From: Margaritifera margaritifera
Lineage: Eukaryota; Mollusca; Bivalvia; Unionida; Margaritiferidae
Length of the DNA stretch: 64,000 nucleotides
Direction of reading: 5' to 3'
NCBI GenBank assembly: GCA_029931535.1
Contig: JAQPZY010001675.1
Location: 843,501-907,500 of the forward strand
The notes beneath the pieces are model-generated. The model saw nothing but the letters and a program-made list of their open reading frames with translations. It ran no database searches and was not told where the DNA came from. The position numbers were made by a program, and so were the translations under genes. Numbering within the stretch: position 1 is the stretch's first letter; each line of letters starts with the position of its first letter. Shown one piece after another: positions 12,301 to 22,099 of the stretch.

Positions 12301-14135
12301 AGATTTCTCATAAGGTTTTAATAAAACTTAGTAAATTGTTGATACATTCAAGTTCTTGGATGAGTTTGATTATGAACAAGATCTGTTCTATGCACATTAA
12401 TTATGCCTGTATCTTTAGAACATTGTTTGTAAGACTTTAGTAAACTAATTCAGTGATTTTGTTGATTTGGTGTTTTACGGCACAGCAACACAAGTAGGTT
12501 ATTTCATGCCAAGGCAATTAGAGTAAATTGCCTTGCCCAAGGACCAAGAATAAACCACAGTAGCTGACCCAGGCACATCCAATGGTAGGATTTGAAAGGC
12601 ACCTTTTCAGTCGCAAGTCCAACACGCTAACCACTGACCCATCGTGCCTACTAAAATAATTCAGATGGACATTATATAAAGGTTGAGAGATAGTTTGCAT
12701 AGGGTCATGTTCTTACAGCACTACATAAGCCTGGTTAATGAATTGTCAACTTTCAAGTTATGTAAGCCAGCTGAGCGATATCAAACCCATATGGACCCCT
12801 TGTTGTTGCTTTTTTTTTATTATTTAAAATTGTGAGATATTACACAAACTTCCTTTAAACTCTTGAGAGAATTGTGAACAATTAAGTGCCATTGAACCTT
12901 GCACATACCTAAAGGTAAACACTGTGGTATTCTGAAATTAAAACTTGCTTTCCATACATGTAGTCTGAAAATAAATGATCCTGTCAAATGGTTTTAGAAA
13001 GCCGACTTAGAGTACAGAAGAAACCCAATTTTTGTATGTCACCTTAACCCAGATTATTTTGTTCTGATGTTGTCCATCCATCTGTCTGTTACCAATTGTG
13101 TTCTGCACAATGACTTGAGTTGTCCATCCATCTGTCTGTTACCAATTGTGTTTCTGCACAATGACTTGAGTTGTCCACCATCTACAGTTAGCAAACTTTA
13201 TAGATGGCTTGCACTTGGGGTACAGAAGAACCCTATCAATTTTGGGGTCAAATGCTCAAAAGTCAAGGTCACTGTGACTGAAAGAAGAAAAATGGTTTCT
13301 GCATGGTAGATTGAGTTCTCTACCATCTACAGTTACCACACTTTGTGAATAGCTTGCACTTGTGGGTAATGAAGAAAGTTATTGATTTGAGGGTCAAAAA
13401 GTTCAAAGGTCAAGGTCACTGTGATTGAAAGAAGAAAAATAGTTTCTATGCAATGACATTAGTTCTACGTCACATACTTGAACCAGACTTTGTGGATGGC
13501 TTGCACTTGGGGTAAGGATGAAGCCTATTGATTTGGAGCTCTGAAGGTCAAGGTTACTGTTACTGAAAGAAGAAAAATGGTTTCTACATAGGAAACTATT
13601 AAACATCAGGTGGATATATAATGTGCCATTCACTGTACTCTTGTTTGAGGTTAAAAATACAAGAAAACTAATACATTCTGTATTTCAGGTGGACTTAGAA
13701 AAGTGTTATTTTAAGTTGGAACATGTGAAACAATGTAATAGTGTTGTTTCCATTAAGTTACTGGTTACTGAAAAATGACAATTTTCTCACAATTTCAGCA
13801 CCATTTGCAGATAGACAAATATGTACTTTTTTAATAAGTAAGAACAAGTGAAGCATAGTGAGGGTTGTTTCCTTTCAGTTATTTCTTTCAGACAGATGTA
13901 AGTTTTCTCACAATTGCAGCACAAGTTGAGATGGCCCAAACAACACTTTTTTGAACATAAATTACAGACTTTAATGAAGTTTTCATTCTTACAGTTTGCA
14001 AAGTTGGCAAGAGATCTAGTGATTCCAGGTGGAGTCAAAAAGAGCAAGGCACAACCAAAGGGAGACACTGAGGCAGGAAGTGGAGCATTCGGTGGAGTTT
14101 TAGATGATGAGGAACTTGAGGGAGGGTTGTGTTAG
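306..14135 (+). CDS. NAPG: Gamma-soluble NSF attachment protein, C-terminal half (partial gene, 4 exons)
   Basis: Gamma-SNAP recruits the ATPase NSF to SNARE complexes so they can be disassembled after membrane fusion; it acts on the cytosolic face of membranes. Four exons (306-376, 5933-6091, 9957-10086, 13995-14135) join in frame with GT/AG junctions to give 501 nt, i.e. 166 codons plus TAG. Family proteins are about 310 residues, so the N-terminal half lies upstream of the window. Visible marks are helical TPR-like segments, KYMDN near the exon 3 end, AKLARDLVIPGG after it, an acidic linker and the terminal GGLC, all in the order I recall from animal gamma-SNAPs. No frameshift or internal stop is seen, so the gene looks intact. 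Alpha- and beta-SNAP are less likely because of the lysine-rich linker and GGLC end. The assignment is by remembered similarity, not a database search. Confidence 0.9.
540..1345. repeat. Degenerate tandem repeat, about 91 bp
   Basis: About nine diverged copies. The motif 'ccttataatgaagtacatga' recurs at roughly 608, 700, 791 and 864, followed each time by 'acagtactccctcattataa' and 'gtccatgggagcc'. Later copies are more diverged and some are shortened. Confidence 0.85.
4405..4585. repeat. Short direct repeats around 'aaaaatggcagacatgg'
   Basis: Three copies of 'aaaaatggcaga' each lead into a 'agccagaagtcgtgcag'-like tail, and the last two share 'agctggtgcc'. Unit spacing varies between roughly 38 and 65 bp. 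Confidence 0.65.
4762..5323. repeat. 70-bp tandem repeat, eight copies
   Basis: The marker 'catgcatttcactcatcaat' begins at 4791, 4861, 4931, 5001, 5071, 5141 and 5211, with a diverged copy at 5281, so the period is exactly 70 bp. Internal copies differ by only a few substitutions, which indicates recent expansion or homogenisation. Confidence 0.95.
5933..6091 (+). CDS. NAPG: NAPG coding exon
   Basis: The acceptor is 'cttgacag' and the donor 'gtgagt' at 6092. The exon completes the split Arg codon and continues YDEAISSLKKEIDYHK, then NGDYVAAEQFF, a typical helix pair of the SNAP solenoid. It leaves a split Ser codon (TC|G) completed at 9957. Confidence 0.9.
6115..6327. mobile_element. MITE-like element with inverted termini and two internal hairpins
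   Basis: The left end 'gtatacttgcatataagtca' is matched in inverse by 'tgacttataaccaagtatat' at the right end. Inside lie two related hairpins, each built on 'gatctg...cagatc' with 'tcacataatg' near the loop. Only about 23 bp separate it from the exon donor. It is non-coding and the family is unassigned. A fragment resembling 'cagcagatctgggtctgtac' reappears near 55695. Confidence 0.6.
7255..7395. repeat. Tandem duplication of about 50 bp
   Basis: 'ccttggtaag(a/g)aatttaaagc' followed by 'atatgaagaacacaag' occurs at 7274 and again at 7325, with a partial third copy of 'agcagtcctacaaagc'. Confidence 0.8.
7895..7976. repeat. C-rich low-complexity tract
   Basis: A run of about 16 C, a G run and then 'ccccaccccaccccaccc'. 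It breaks the otherwise AT-rich intron. Confidence 0.8.
9672..9816. mobile_element. Foldback element with about 60-bp arms
   Basis: The left arm (9672-9734) contains 'gtgtagaataggaaaattct' and 'agaattttgcatcag'. The right arm (9756-9816) is nearly its inverse complement. About 21 bp form the loop. No coding capacity; no clear target duplication seen. Confidence 0.7.
9957..10086 (+). CDS. NAPG: NAPG coding exon
   Basis: The acceptor is 'ccttcag' and the donor 'gtgagt' at 10087. It encodes YTGFAESEEAAAMESLLSAY, an acidic stretch, then LPLIKYMDNV, and ends in phase 0. An in-frame readthrough past 10086 is open to about 10206 but loses similarity at once, which supports the GTT|gtgagt donor. Confidence 0.9.
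11200..12420. repeat. Diverged tandem family around 'catattaatgaggtgatctt'
   Basis: About eight copies with a period near 150 bp. Each carries 'gagcaagatccatgcatatt', then 'gattggctgagcttgttatc', then 'tctgatctgatttt'. The same family recurs at 30520-31040. Confidence 0.85.
12457..12655 (-). mobile_element. tRNA-derived SINE
   Basis: Read on the - strand it begins with a pol III A-box-like 'gggtcagtggttagcgtg', has a B-box-like 'tttcaaatcctacc' (12584-12598 region), and ends with 'gtgttgctgtgccgtaaaac' followed by 'accaaatcaac'. The same 3' part is present at 36.4 kb and, in part, at 51.3 kb. Confidence 0.8.
13040..13620. repeat. Tandem family carrying 'caaggtcactgtgac'
   Basis: About four copies of a unit near 120-145 bp: 'ggcttgcacttggggta', 'tcaaaggtcaaggtcactgt', 'gaaagaagaaaaatggtttc'. 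The duplicated start 'gttgtccatccatctgtctg' lies at 13070 and 13120. Confidence 0.8.
13995..14135 (+). CDS. NAPG: NAPG terminal coding exon
   Basis: The acceptor is 'cttacag' ending at 13994. The exon reads FAKLARDLVIPGGVKKSK, then a Gly/Asp/Glu-rich linker, and closes with GGLC and TAG at 14133-14135. Frame and phase agree with the previous exon. Confidence 0.9.
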   Translation, partial: FAKLARDLVIPGGVKKSKAQPKGDTEAGSGAFGGVLDDEELEGGLC

Positions 14136-14579
14136 ATGTTGCCATATATGTAAACATTACCAATGAATTTAATCTTTGTTCTATTTGTTAATTTGTTATG
14201 AATGTTATTTAGTACATGTAGCAAATTGTTTTCATGGTGTTTTTGTGATGTCTTCATGTATGTTCCTCTTAATACCATATGATGATGAACTAGTAAAAAT
14301 AATTATTCATTTAAAATTGTGCTATTTATCTGGTTACCTTTATTTCGAAACCAAAATCTTTTTTTTCAATTGGCATCACAAAATGTATGAAATGTATAAA
14401 TTCACATGGTATATAATGCAAAAGCAAAAAACCCACATCCACTCCACAGTCATTCACAATTATCTCCCCTGTGATCATGTATTAGCACATATTTTCTCCC
14501 CAAAAATAAAAAACGATAAGAATAACATTGGTACTTTAGAAAAGTACCAAGGGAGGACACAAGTGAGACATTGCACGAA
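14136..14579 (+). other. Probable NAPG 3' UTR
   Basis: Sequence after the TAG stop is AT-rich with no conserved ORF. An open frame from 14176 runs on into the next tandem array and is judged chance. The polyadenylation hexamer listed separately would give a 3' UTR of roughly 390 nt. Confidence 0.5.
14505..14510 (+). terminator. Candidate polyadenylation signal AATAAA
   Basis: A canonical AATAAA lies 370 nt after the NAPG stop, within an A-rich run and just upstream of a large tandem array. No transcript evidence is available. Confidence 0.4.
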
Positions 14580-16663
14580 ACAGAATTTTTACTTTTTTTT
14601 TCCCCCCATTCATGAAATCAATCCAGAATTTTTACTTTTTTTACCATTCATGAAATCAATCCAGAATTTTTACTCTTTTTTTTTTCCATTCATGAAATCA
14701 ATCCAGAATTTTTACTCTCTTTTCCCATTGATGAAATCAATCCAGAATTTTTACTCTCTTTTCCCATTGATGAAATCAATCCAAATTAAAGATTTTTACT
14801 CTTTTTTTCCCATTCTTGAAATCAATCCAAATTAAAGATTTTACTCTTTTTTTTCCCCATTCTTGAAATCAATCCAAATTAAAGATTTTTACTCTTTTTT
14901 TTTTCCCCATTCTTGAAATCAATCCAAATTAAAGATTTTACTCTTTTTTTTCCCCATTCTTGAAATCAATCCAAATTAAAGATTTTACTCTTTTTTTTCC
15001 CATTCTTGAAATCAATCCAAATTAAAGATTTTACTCTTTTTTTTCCCCATTCTTGAAATCAATCCAAATTAAAGATTTTTTACTCTTTTTTTCCCCATTC
15101 TTGAAATCAATCCAAATTAAAGATTTTACTCTTTTTTTTCCCCATTCTTGAAATCAATCCAAATTAAAGATTTTTTACTCTTTTTTTCCGCATTCTTGAA
15201 ATCAATCCAAATTAAAGATTTGACTCTTTTTTTTTCCCCATTCTTGAAATCAATCCAAATTAAAGATTTTACTCTTTTTTTTCCCCATTCTTGAAATCAA
15301 TCCAAATTTTAAGATTTTTTATTCTTTTTTTTCCCCATTCTTGAAATCAATCTAAATTAAAGATTTTACTCTTTTTTTTCCCCATTCTTGAAATCAATCC
15401 AAATTAAAGATTTTTTACTCTTTTTTTTCCCCATTCTTGAAATCAATCCAAATTAAAGATTTTACTCTTTTTTTTCCCCATTCTTGAAATCAATCCAAAT
15501 TAAAGATTTTACTCTTTTTTTTCCCCCATTCTTGAAATCAATCCAAATTAAAGATTTTACTCTTTTTTTTCCCCATTCTTGAAATCAATCCAAATTAAAA
15601 ATTTGACTCTTTTTTTTCCCCATTCTTGAAATCAATCCAAATTAAAGATTTGACTCTTTTTTTTCCCCATTCTTGAAATCAATCCAAATTAAAGATTTTA
15701 CTCTTTTTTTTCCCATTCTTGAAATCAATCCAAATTAAAGATTTTTACTCTTTTCTTTTCCCCATTCTTGAAATCAATCCAAATTAAAGATTTTACTCTT
15801 TTTTTTCCCCATTCTTGAAATCAATCCAAATTTTAAGATTTTTTATTCTTTTTTTTCCCCATTCTTGAAATCAATCTAAATTAAAGATTTTACTCTTTTT
15901 TTTCCCCATTCTTGAAATCAATCCAAATTAAAGATTTTTTACTCTTTTTTTTCCCCATTCTTGAAATCAATCCAAATTAAAGATTTTACTCTTTTTTTTC
16001 CCCATTCTTGAAATCAATCCAAATTAAAGATTTTACTCTTTTTTTTCCCCCATTCTTGAAATCAATCCAAATTAAAGATTTTACTCTTTTTTTTCCCCAT
16101 TCTTGAAATCAATCCAAATTAAAAATTTGACTCTTTTTTTTCCCCATTCTTGAAATCAATCCAAATTAAAGATTTGACTCTTTTTTTTCCCCATTCTTGA
16201 AATCAATCCAAATTAAAGATTTTACTCTTTTTTTTCCCATTCTTGAAATCAATCCAAATTAAAGATTTTTACTCTTTTCTTTTCCCCATTCTTGAAATCA
16301 ATCCAAATTAAAGATTTTACTCTTTTTTTTTCCCCATTCTTGAAATCAATCCAAATTAAAGATTTTTTACTCTTTTTTTTCCCCATTCTTGAAATCAATC
16401 CAAATTAAAGATTTTTTACTCTTTTTTTTCCCCATTCTTGAAATCAATCCAAATTAAAGATTTTTTACTCTTTTTTTTTCCCCATTCTTGAAATCAATCC
16501 AAATTAAAGATTTTACTCTTTTTTTCCCCATTCTTGAAATCAATCCAAATTAAAGATTTGACTCTTTTTTTCCCCCATTCTTGAAATCAATCCAAATTAA
16601 AGATTTTACTCTTTTTTTTCCCCATTCTTGAAATCAATCCAAATTAAAGATTTTACTCTTCTT
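14580..16663. repeat. Tandem array of about 47-bp units with higher-order structure
   Basis: More than 40 copies of a unit made of 'ttcttgaaatcaatccaaat', 'taaagattttactc' and a run of T then C. The first copies (14580-14810) use variants 'cattcatgaaatcaatccag' and 'cattgatgaaatc'. Landmark variants ('aaattttaagattttttatt', 'aaaaatttgactc', 'ttttcttttcc') recur at a constant offset of 524 bp, showing that a block of about 11 units from near 15235 was duplicated as a whole. Confidence 0.95.
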
Positions 16664-17926
16664 TCTTGTTTATAATTGATACAAGTTTGAAGGTCTTTGA
16701 ACCAGCAGGAAATTTCCGAAAATGCTATATCTTGCCTGCTTCAATGGTACATAATCCAGAAACTTAGTATTGCCAATTTGACAAGAAAAGTCAGTCATTA
16801 CAACACGATTTACTTTTTATGGGTGCTAATATAAGTGGTAAAGGTAAATGCACATATCAAGTTCATGGCCATACATGCAGCAGAGTCTTGGAAATTGGGC
16901 TACATGTAAATGCAAAAAATGTTAATATTTAGTTTAGTATGAAAACTTCATGTGTGTCACTTATACCTACATGTACCTTCAGCCTGTGGTGATCTCAAAT
17001 GTGTACACACCCATCAAATTTGATGACTGTATAAAAATGTCTGTGTGCTCACTTGTCCTTGAAAAGTGGGTCACTGTGACCTACATTTGCTAATGGTACC
17101 CTCTAAGGAGAAAGTACTATTTACCGATAACACAATAGGACTGGTCAGTGATCACTTGGAGTTTCACATATGCGATAAAATGAAGTCTGATGTATCTACA
17201 CACCCTTGAGTTTCAGGAAATGTTTGCCAAAGGAATTATGATTGCTGGATATATTTAACTACAATATATTTGAAAACTCTATTTTCCTCATGTATTGCTC
17301 CTTATTTTAGATGCTAATATTCATAATGAAAATTTCTGCAAATCGGTTTGTTACATCCCCCGTCAATCTAGTAAAAAGTTCCATGTATGACTACACAGGC
17401 TCTTTAAAATACATGTCTGACTTAAGAAGGACATTCGAGGAACAGATAAGATTAATTATTTGAAGCAAATTATTATATTTTTTAAAAAATAATGCTTTTG
17501 TTTTCAAACTGCTGTTTTTCAAAATTCCACCAATCACCCTCCCCCCTGAACTATGCATAAACACAAAGCTGAAAGGGGGACACAATATCATCAGTAAAAA
17601 AACTGTTCTCTTTACATCATGAATACTGGGTACACCATTTTCCTATTATAGTCAACCTTTCTTTTCCTTGAAGCTAAGGACAGTCCAGTATATTCAGGCA
17701 CACTGTTCTCTTTACATAATGCATGCTGGGTACACCATTCTCCTATTGTAGTCAGCTTTTCTTGTATGAAGATGAGAAAGACAGTCTAGTAAGGAAGTGC
17801 TCTTTTACTTCAAGAATAAAAACATTCCAAGAAAACCCATATGTAACAAACCATATCTTGAAGATGATGCTCTGGCATCCTCTAACAAAACAAAGGAGTC
17901 CTTGTAATATTTGTAATGTACAAATA
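16664..17926. other. Intergenic, with one palindrome and one duplication
   Basis: No coding region is supported. A perfect GGTCACTGTGACC palindrome is at 17069-17081. A segment of about 100 bp containing 'actgttctctttacat' and 'tgggtacaccatt' is present twice (17605-17697 and 17702-17795). The ORF at 17391-17591 on the - strand is short and unconvincing. Confidence 0.6.
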
Positions 17927-18851
17927 TAGTCCTACCCACTTATATTGACATCTCTTATGTCGACAAGCTGCCAGTTCTGACCCATACTTTGTTCTACAAT
18001 TATTTGATGTTGCTGCCAGGCTTTAATGTTGCCATCAGATTAACAAACAGTTCATTTGTCTGGTCTGCCAAAGTTGGCCTTTCATGGCAATTTCAATAAT
18101 GCATGCACCCTTCATCAAAGCAAGCCAGCTACAATCTTCAATAAAAACATTGCACCCTTCATCAAAGGAAGTCATCATCAAACATGAATAAAAGCAATAT
18201 AATCTGATTGATTGTTGCATTTTCCAAAGTGATTGGTGATTGAAACACGTTTATTGTGCTGTGATAGTTTCCTTTTCTGCAGGAAGAAAAGTAACTTTAT
18301 TTATGCTTTTGTTGGCTACCAACGGCAGTGTAAAATACAAATTCTACTTGTGCTTAATTAAGACTTACTTTTAAAAATGTCATTGAATGTTTTGCAATAG
18401 AGAGAATTCATAACTTGTTGCCAGGTTTTAATTTCCCTATGAATAGCCTCATCTCCTTGGTAACCTCGGTAAGATGATTACATTTGTTGCCTAAGGCAGA
18501 CCAAAATCGACATCAATTTAAGTATATGTATCTTGTAAATAACTATACAGCCATGTGCTACTGGCAACAAGGAATATTATAGTGAATTGTATAGTCAGGT
18601 ATTGGTTGACAATGGCATATAGATCAAACGAGGACTACCATTTTTTTTTATACACGCGTTTTGTATCGGGATGTGACCGATACATGAATTTTCTAACATG
18701 TGACCTATACTCAAATTCATGGATTTTTCATATACATGTACTTAACACATTATGAATTTTATTACACAAAGGTAACAAAAATGTAAGCTGTCAATTCTCC
18801 CCTGACGTATTGCTTCGGGCCCGAGGATGTCGACATAAATGGGTAGGACTG
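17927..18851. mobile_element. Pogo/Tigger-like non-autonomous DNA transposon (MITE)
   Basis: The left end 'tagtcctacccacttatat' plus 'cttatgtcgaca' matches the inverse of the right end 'gatgtcgacataaatgggta' plus 'ggactg'. TA dinucleotides flank both ends (17925-17926 and 18852-18853), the target duplication expected of Tc1/mariner/pogo elements. The 'tatgtcgaca' repeats resemble termini of the pogo group. About 925 bp, with no transposase ORF. Two internal direct repeats around 'cacccttcatcaaag' (18107, 18154) are also seen. Confidence 0.75.
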
Positions 18852-18859
18852 TATAAAAA

Positions 18860-20340
18860 AATATATATCTCAGTACCAATCTTTCCCCTGGATTCTGCCA
18901 CTGGATGGGGCCATGAGATCAAGAATTAAAATGTGGACACATTTTGGTTACTGTTTTTGGCATTACTTATAGTAACATAACCCCTTTACCTGTTCACTTT
19001 ATGTTTGGAATCTAATTTCATCACATAATCCCCATCTCTTAATACCACTTCTTTTCTTCGGTTCTGCCCCTGGGTAGGGCAATGGGTCAATAATTACGTA
19101 GGGAACACATTTTTGTTACAGTTTTTTCATCACTTACTTTTCTTACCATAGGCACTTCATATTGTGAATATAAATATCATCACATTTGCTCCTTTTCGTC
19201 AGTACCACTTTTGCTCCTGAGTTCTCCCCATACAGTAGATAATATTCCACATTTGAAATGAATTGGGTAAATGTTTATTAAAATAGATGGAATCAAAACT
19301 TTATTAGTTGGGGCAAGAATTATACTGGGGACACATTTTCCTTAAAGTTTTCATCTTCACTTAAATTTCCATAACCCCATAACAAAGACACTTCATGTTT
19401 GGACTATAACATCAATGCACACAGAACACCTCATGGATTTTACTACTTCTTTCCTGGGGTTTTGTCTCTGAGCAGGGCCATATAGTCACTCTTTGTTAAA
19501 GTTTTTGGTTACTTTTTTATATAATGTGTTTATTATATTTTAAGAACTCCTTGACCCAGTTAACTTTATATTGAGAATGTAACGTTAACACATTTACCCT
19601 GTTCCGCTTACCATGCCTACCCCTGGATCAGGTCACTGGGTCAGGATGTAGGACACTTTGAAGTTATTAAAATTATGATTCCATATCATGTTTTAATCAA
19701 ATTTGGGGTATTATATGATCCCAAACTTCCTTTTTTCTCTATACTGCTATTGTCACCTGGTTTATGTCTATGGATGGAGACATTGGATCAAAAAATAGGT
19801 CACTTCTGGTTGATTTTTTTCTTCTTCTTTCTAATATTTTAATAGCCTCTCACCTAATTCACTTCATATTTGGGATTTTATATTTTGTGATATTTCCTTT
19901 CTCCTTAAAATAATGTTGCTTCCTGGAAGGGACGGGGTCAAGAGGTAGAACACTTCAAGAATAATATTTTTTCATCGGCTTTTTCTAATAAAGTCTCAAC
20001 TAATTCACTGCATATTTAGAATATAACATCATCATATACTTACCTGTCACATTGCACCACAACTGCTCATGTGCTGTGTTCTTAGATAGGCCCATTGGGT
20101 CCATAACTTGTGTTTCAGTAGTTCTTTATTCAATTTACCTTCTATTGGGAATATAATAACATCTTATATTTCATTACTCCCAGTAGCATTCATGCCCTTG
20201 GGTCATGTCTTTATTTGGGGGACCCATGGGGTCATGTGGTTACATCCTGTTGATATATCCACATTTCATCTTGGGTGCTTATCATGTGTTTCTTCAAAAC
20301 ATTTCTTGTTAAGGTTAGTATAGTTTGAGTTTTTTAAAAG
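18860..20340. repeat. Diverged tandem family around 'ttctgcccctgggtagggc'
   Basis: About eight copies with a period near 170-200 bp. Each has a form of 'cccctgg..(a/c)agggccatggg', 'tca(a)gaatta..gacacatttt', 'tcacttat' and 'ttcacttcatatttggaat'. Divergence is high and no ORF is supported. Confidence 0.75.
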
Positions 20341-20989
20341 GTTCCAAAAAAAATATTAGTTGCATTCAATTATACCCTATTGGAGGTTTTGCTAGTACTC
20401 TAATCACTGACATTACTTCAGAAGATCTGAACAACTTTACAGTCCCAATGCATATGAATTATAACATTCGGCTGTTCATGAAAAAAGTACAAAGTTGTGA
20501 GTCTCTAATTTCTTACTTGACATGTATAAAAATATGTGTTGGTGAAAATTATTCTGTGTATTATATGGAATTAGAACCATCTGAGCTTAACGACCCTGGT
20601 AAAGTTGTGGGTATCGGGCACAGACAATCAGTTCCCATTGATCGTAATGTTAATGTTTGGCCAAATTTCTATACTTTTGTGGTATGACCAGCAAATCACT
20701 CTAACATTCTATGAGCGAACTATCCAAGAGGAAACTTGTAAAATGATGAAAATGATATGCTGTGCACCTCGTTTTTGAGAAAAATACTCTTGTAGGTGTC
20801 CACTATAAAAATCTTGCCTTGTGCGATTTCCCTAATACATCCAGTAGTACCTGTTCTGTGACAGTGATAAAATAAAAATGGTTTGGTTCAAACCTACTAT
20901 TGAATACAGTTTACCCATACATAGGCTTCTTTTGAAAAATTACATACATTTTTTCTAGTAATTATTTTCAGCCAATTAGTGACCTTCAT
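20341..20989. other. Unassigned stretch with one 120-codon open frame
   Basis: An ATG-initiated frame on the + strand spans 20325-20687. It starts inside a repeat, shows no recognised motif, and its composition matches the surrounding AT-rich DNA. I do not call it a gene. On the opposite strand this would be the 3' end of the LINE that follows, but no similarity could be followed past about 20990. Confidence 0.4.
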
Positions 20990-22040
20990 TATTTTAAATA
21001 CAGTATTTAATACACACATAGGCAGGTTCCGTAGCTCATAAAATAATTAGTTGTCTGTGACCAATAGGTGTATACATCTATCCAACGTCCTTTGCTACCT
21101 GGAATGTCCAGCTCAGACTCTATTCCTATCAGCTTTTGTTTTTTCAAATGATTTCTTAATGAATATATCATATTTCTAGCTCCATTACGATTGGAAGCTA
21201 TGATTGATATAAATTTTGGACAAAAAGGTATTATAATTTTCAACTGCCAATTATTTATCCAATTCCAAGAAGAAAATTTTGCAATAACATCAAACATGGT
21301 AATATGAGCCTGAAAATCAAAATACAAAACTGTTCATAAGTTCAAAATCTGCCAGAATCATGTAGTAGATCATGTATAAATCATATTCCTCTAATATTTA
21401 ACAGATCATATATAAATCGTATTCCTCTATCATGTCAAGACTTGTAATAAAAACATGCTCTCTATTAATTAATATATTAGATTTGTAACATATTGACTCA
21501 TATATAATCTCATCTTCATTCATAGCAGTCAGATTACAAATTTATGCATACATAAGAACACCTCTTTACCAAAAAGTTTTTTTTTGGGGGGGGGGGGTTA
21601 AAAAAAGTATCTCCAAATTGTACAAAATGTTATTCTTTTTGTGTTTTCCATGCTGAAGAAGAATTTGACATTAAAAAAATCTACAAAACTGAGTAATGTT
21701 TTTTATTTAAATTTTTTAAAATGAGATGTTTATTGTTCTGCAACCTCCATGTAAAGAGGTGTTAATTTTGGTAATAATAATGACTTAACTACAGTAATTC
21801 TTCCCCTTGTACTTGACTGTCATCTAGACAAAAAATTTATCAGTTTCTTTATTTCTACAATTTTCTCTTTATATTTCAAATCACCTGTTTCATTGAGATT
21901 TACACTAAGCTTAATTTTTGAGTAGGTAACATGTAAGATATGCCAAATAAAAAGAAATTTCTCACATAGTTTCAATTTCTCACATAGTCTCTTTATGCCT
22001 ACTTCCATAGATCCAAACCATGTACAATTTTTTTGCCAGT
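20990..22040 (-). pseudogene. LINE C-terminal region remnant
   Basis: GRITVVKSLLLPKLTPLY, the block that normally follows the reverse transcriptase in this LINE type, reads at about 21735-21793. A longer open frame at 21007-21327 carries NRNGARNMIYSLR and ESELDIPGSKGRW. Both fit the C-terminal thumb/linker region. A G run and a T run near 21575-21600 break the frame. Confidence 0.7.
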
Positions 22041-22099
22041 GTGTTTGGTTGGAGACCAGAAAATGTTTAAAATTATTCTAATAGGTCAAGTGACTTTCA

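Larger units (their letters stand above)
10087..13994 (+). other. NAPG intron
   Basis: 10087-11200 is AT-rich with nothing recognisable. Then follow an approximately 150-bp repeat family (11200-12420), a SINE (12457-12655) and a 'caaggtcactgtgac' repeat family (13040-13620). Two related segments with 'ttttctcacaatt(t/g)cagcac' occur at 13779 and 13901, before the last acceptor. Confidence 0.7.

Noticed and set aside
14176..14835. 219-codon open frame after NAPG
   Set aside because: Half of it is tandem repeat and the other half lies in the probable 3' UTR; no motif, and composition is AT-driven.
14580..16663. CRISPR-like regular array
   Set aside because: Units are contiguous and lack unique spacers, and the context is animal DNA.
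20325..20687. 120-codon open frame
   Set aside because: Starts inside a repeat, has no recognisable domain and no splice or promoter support.
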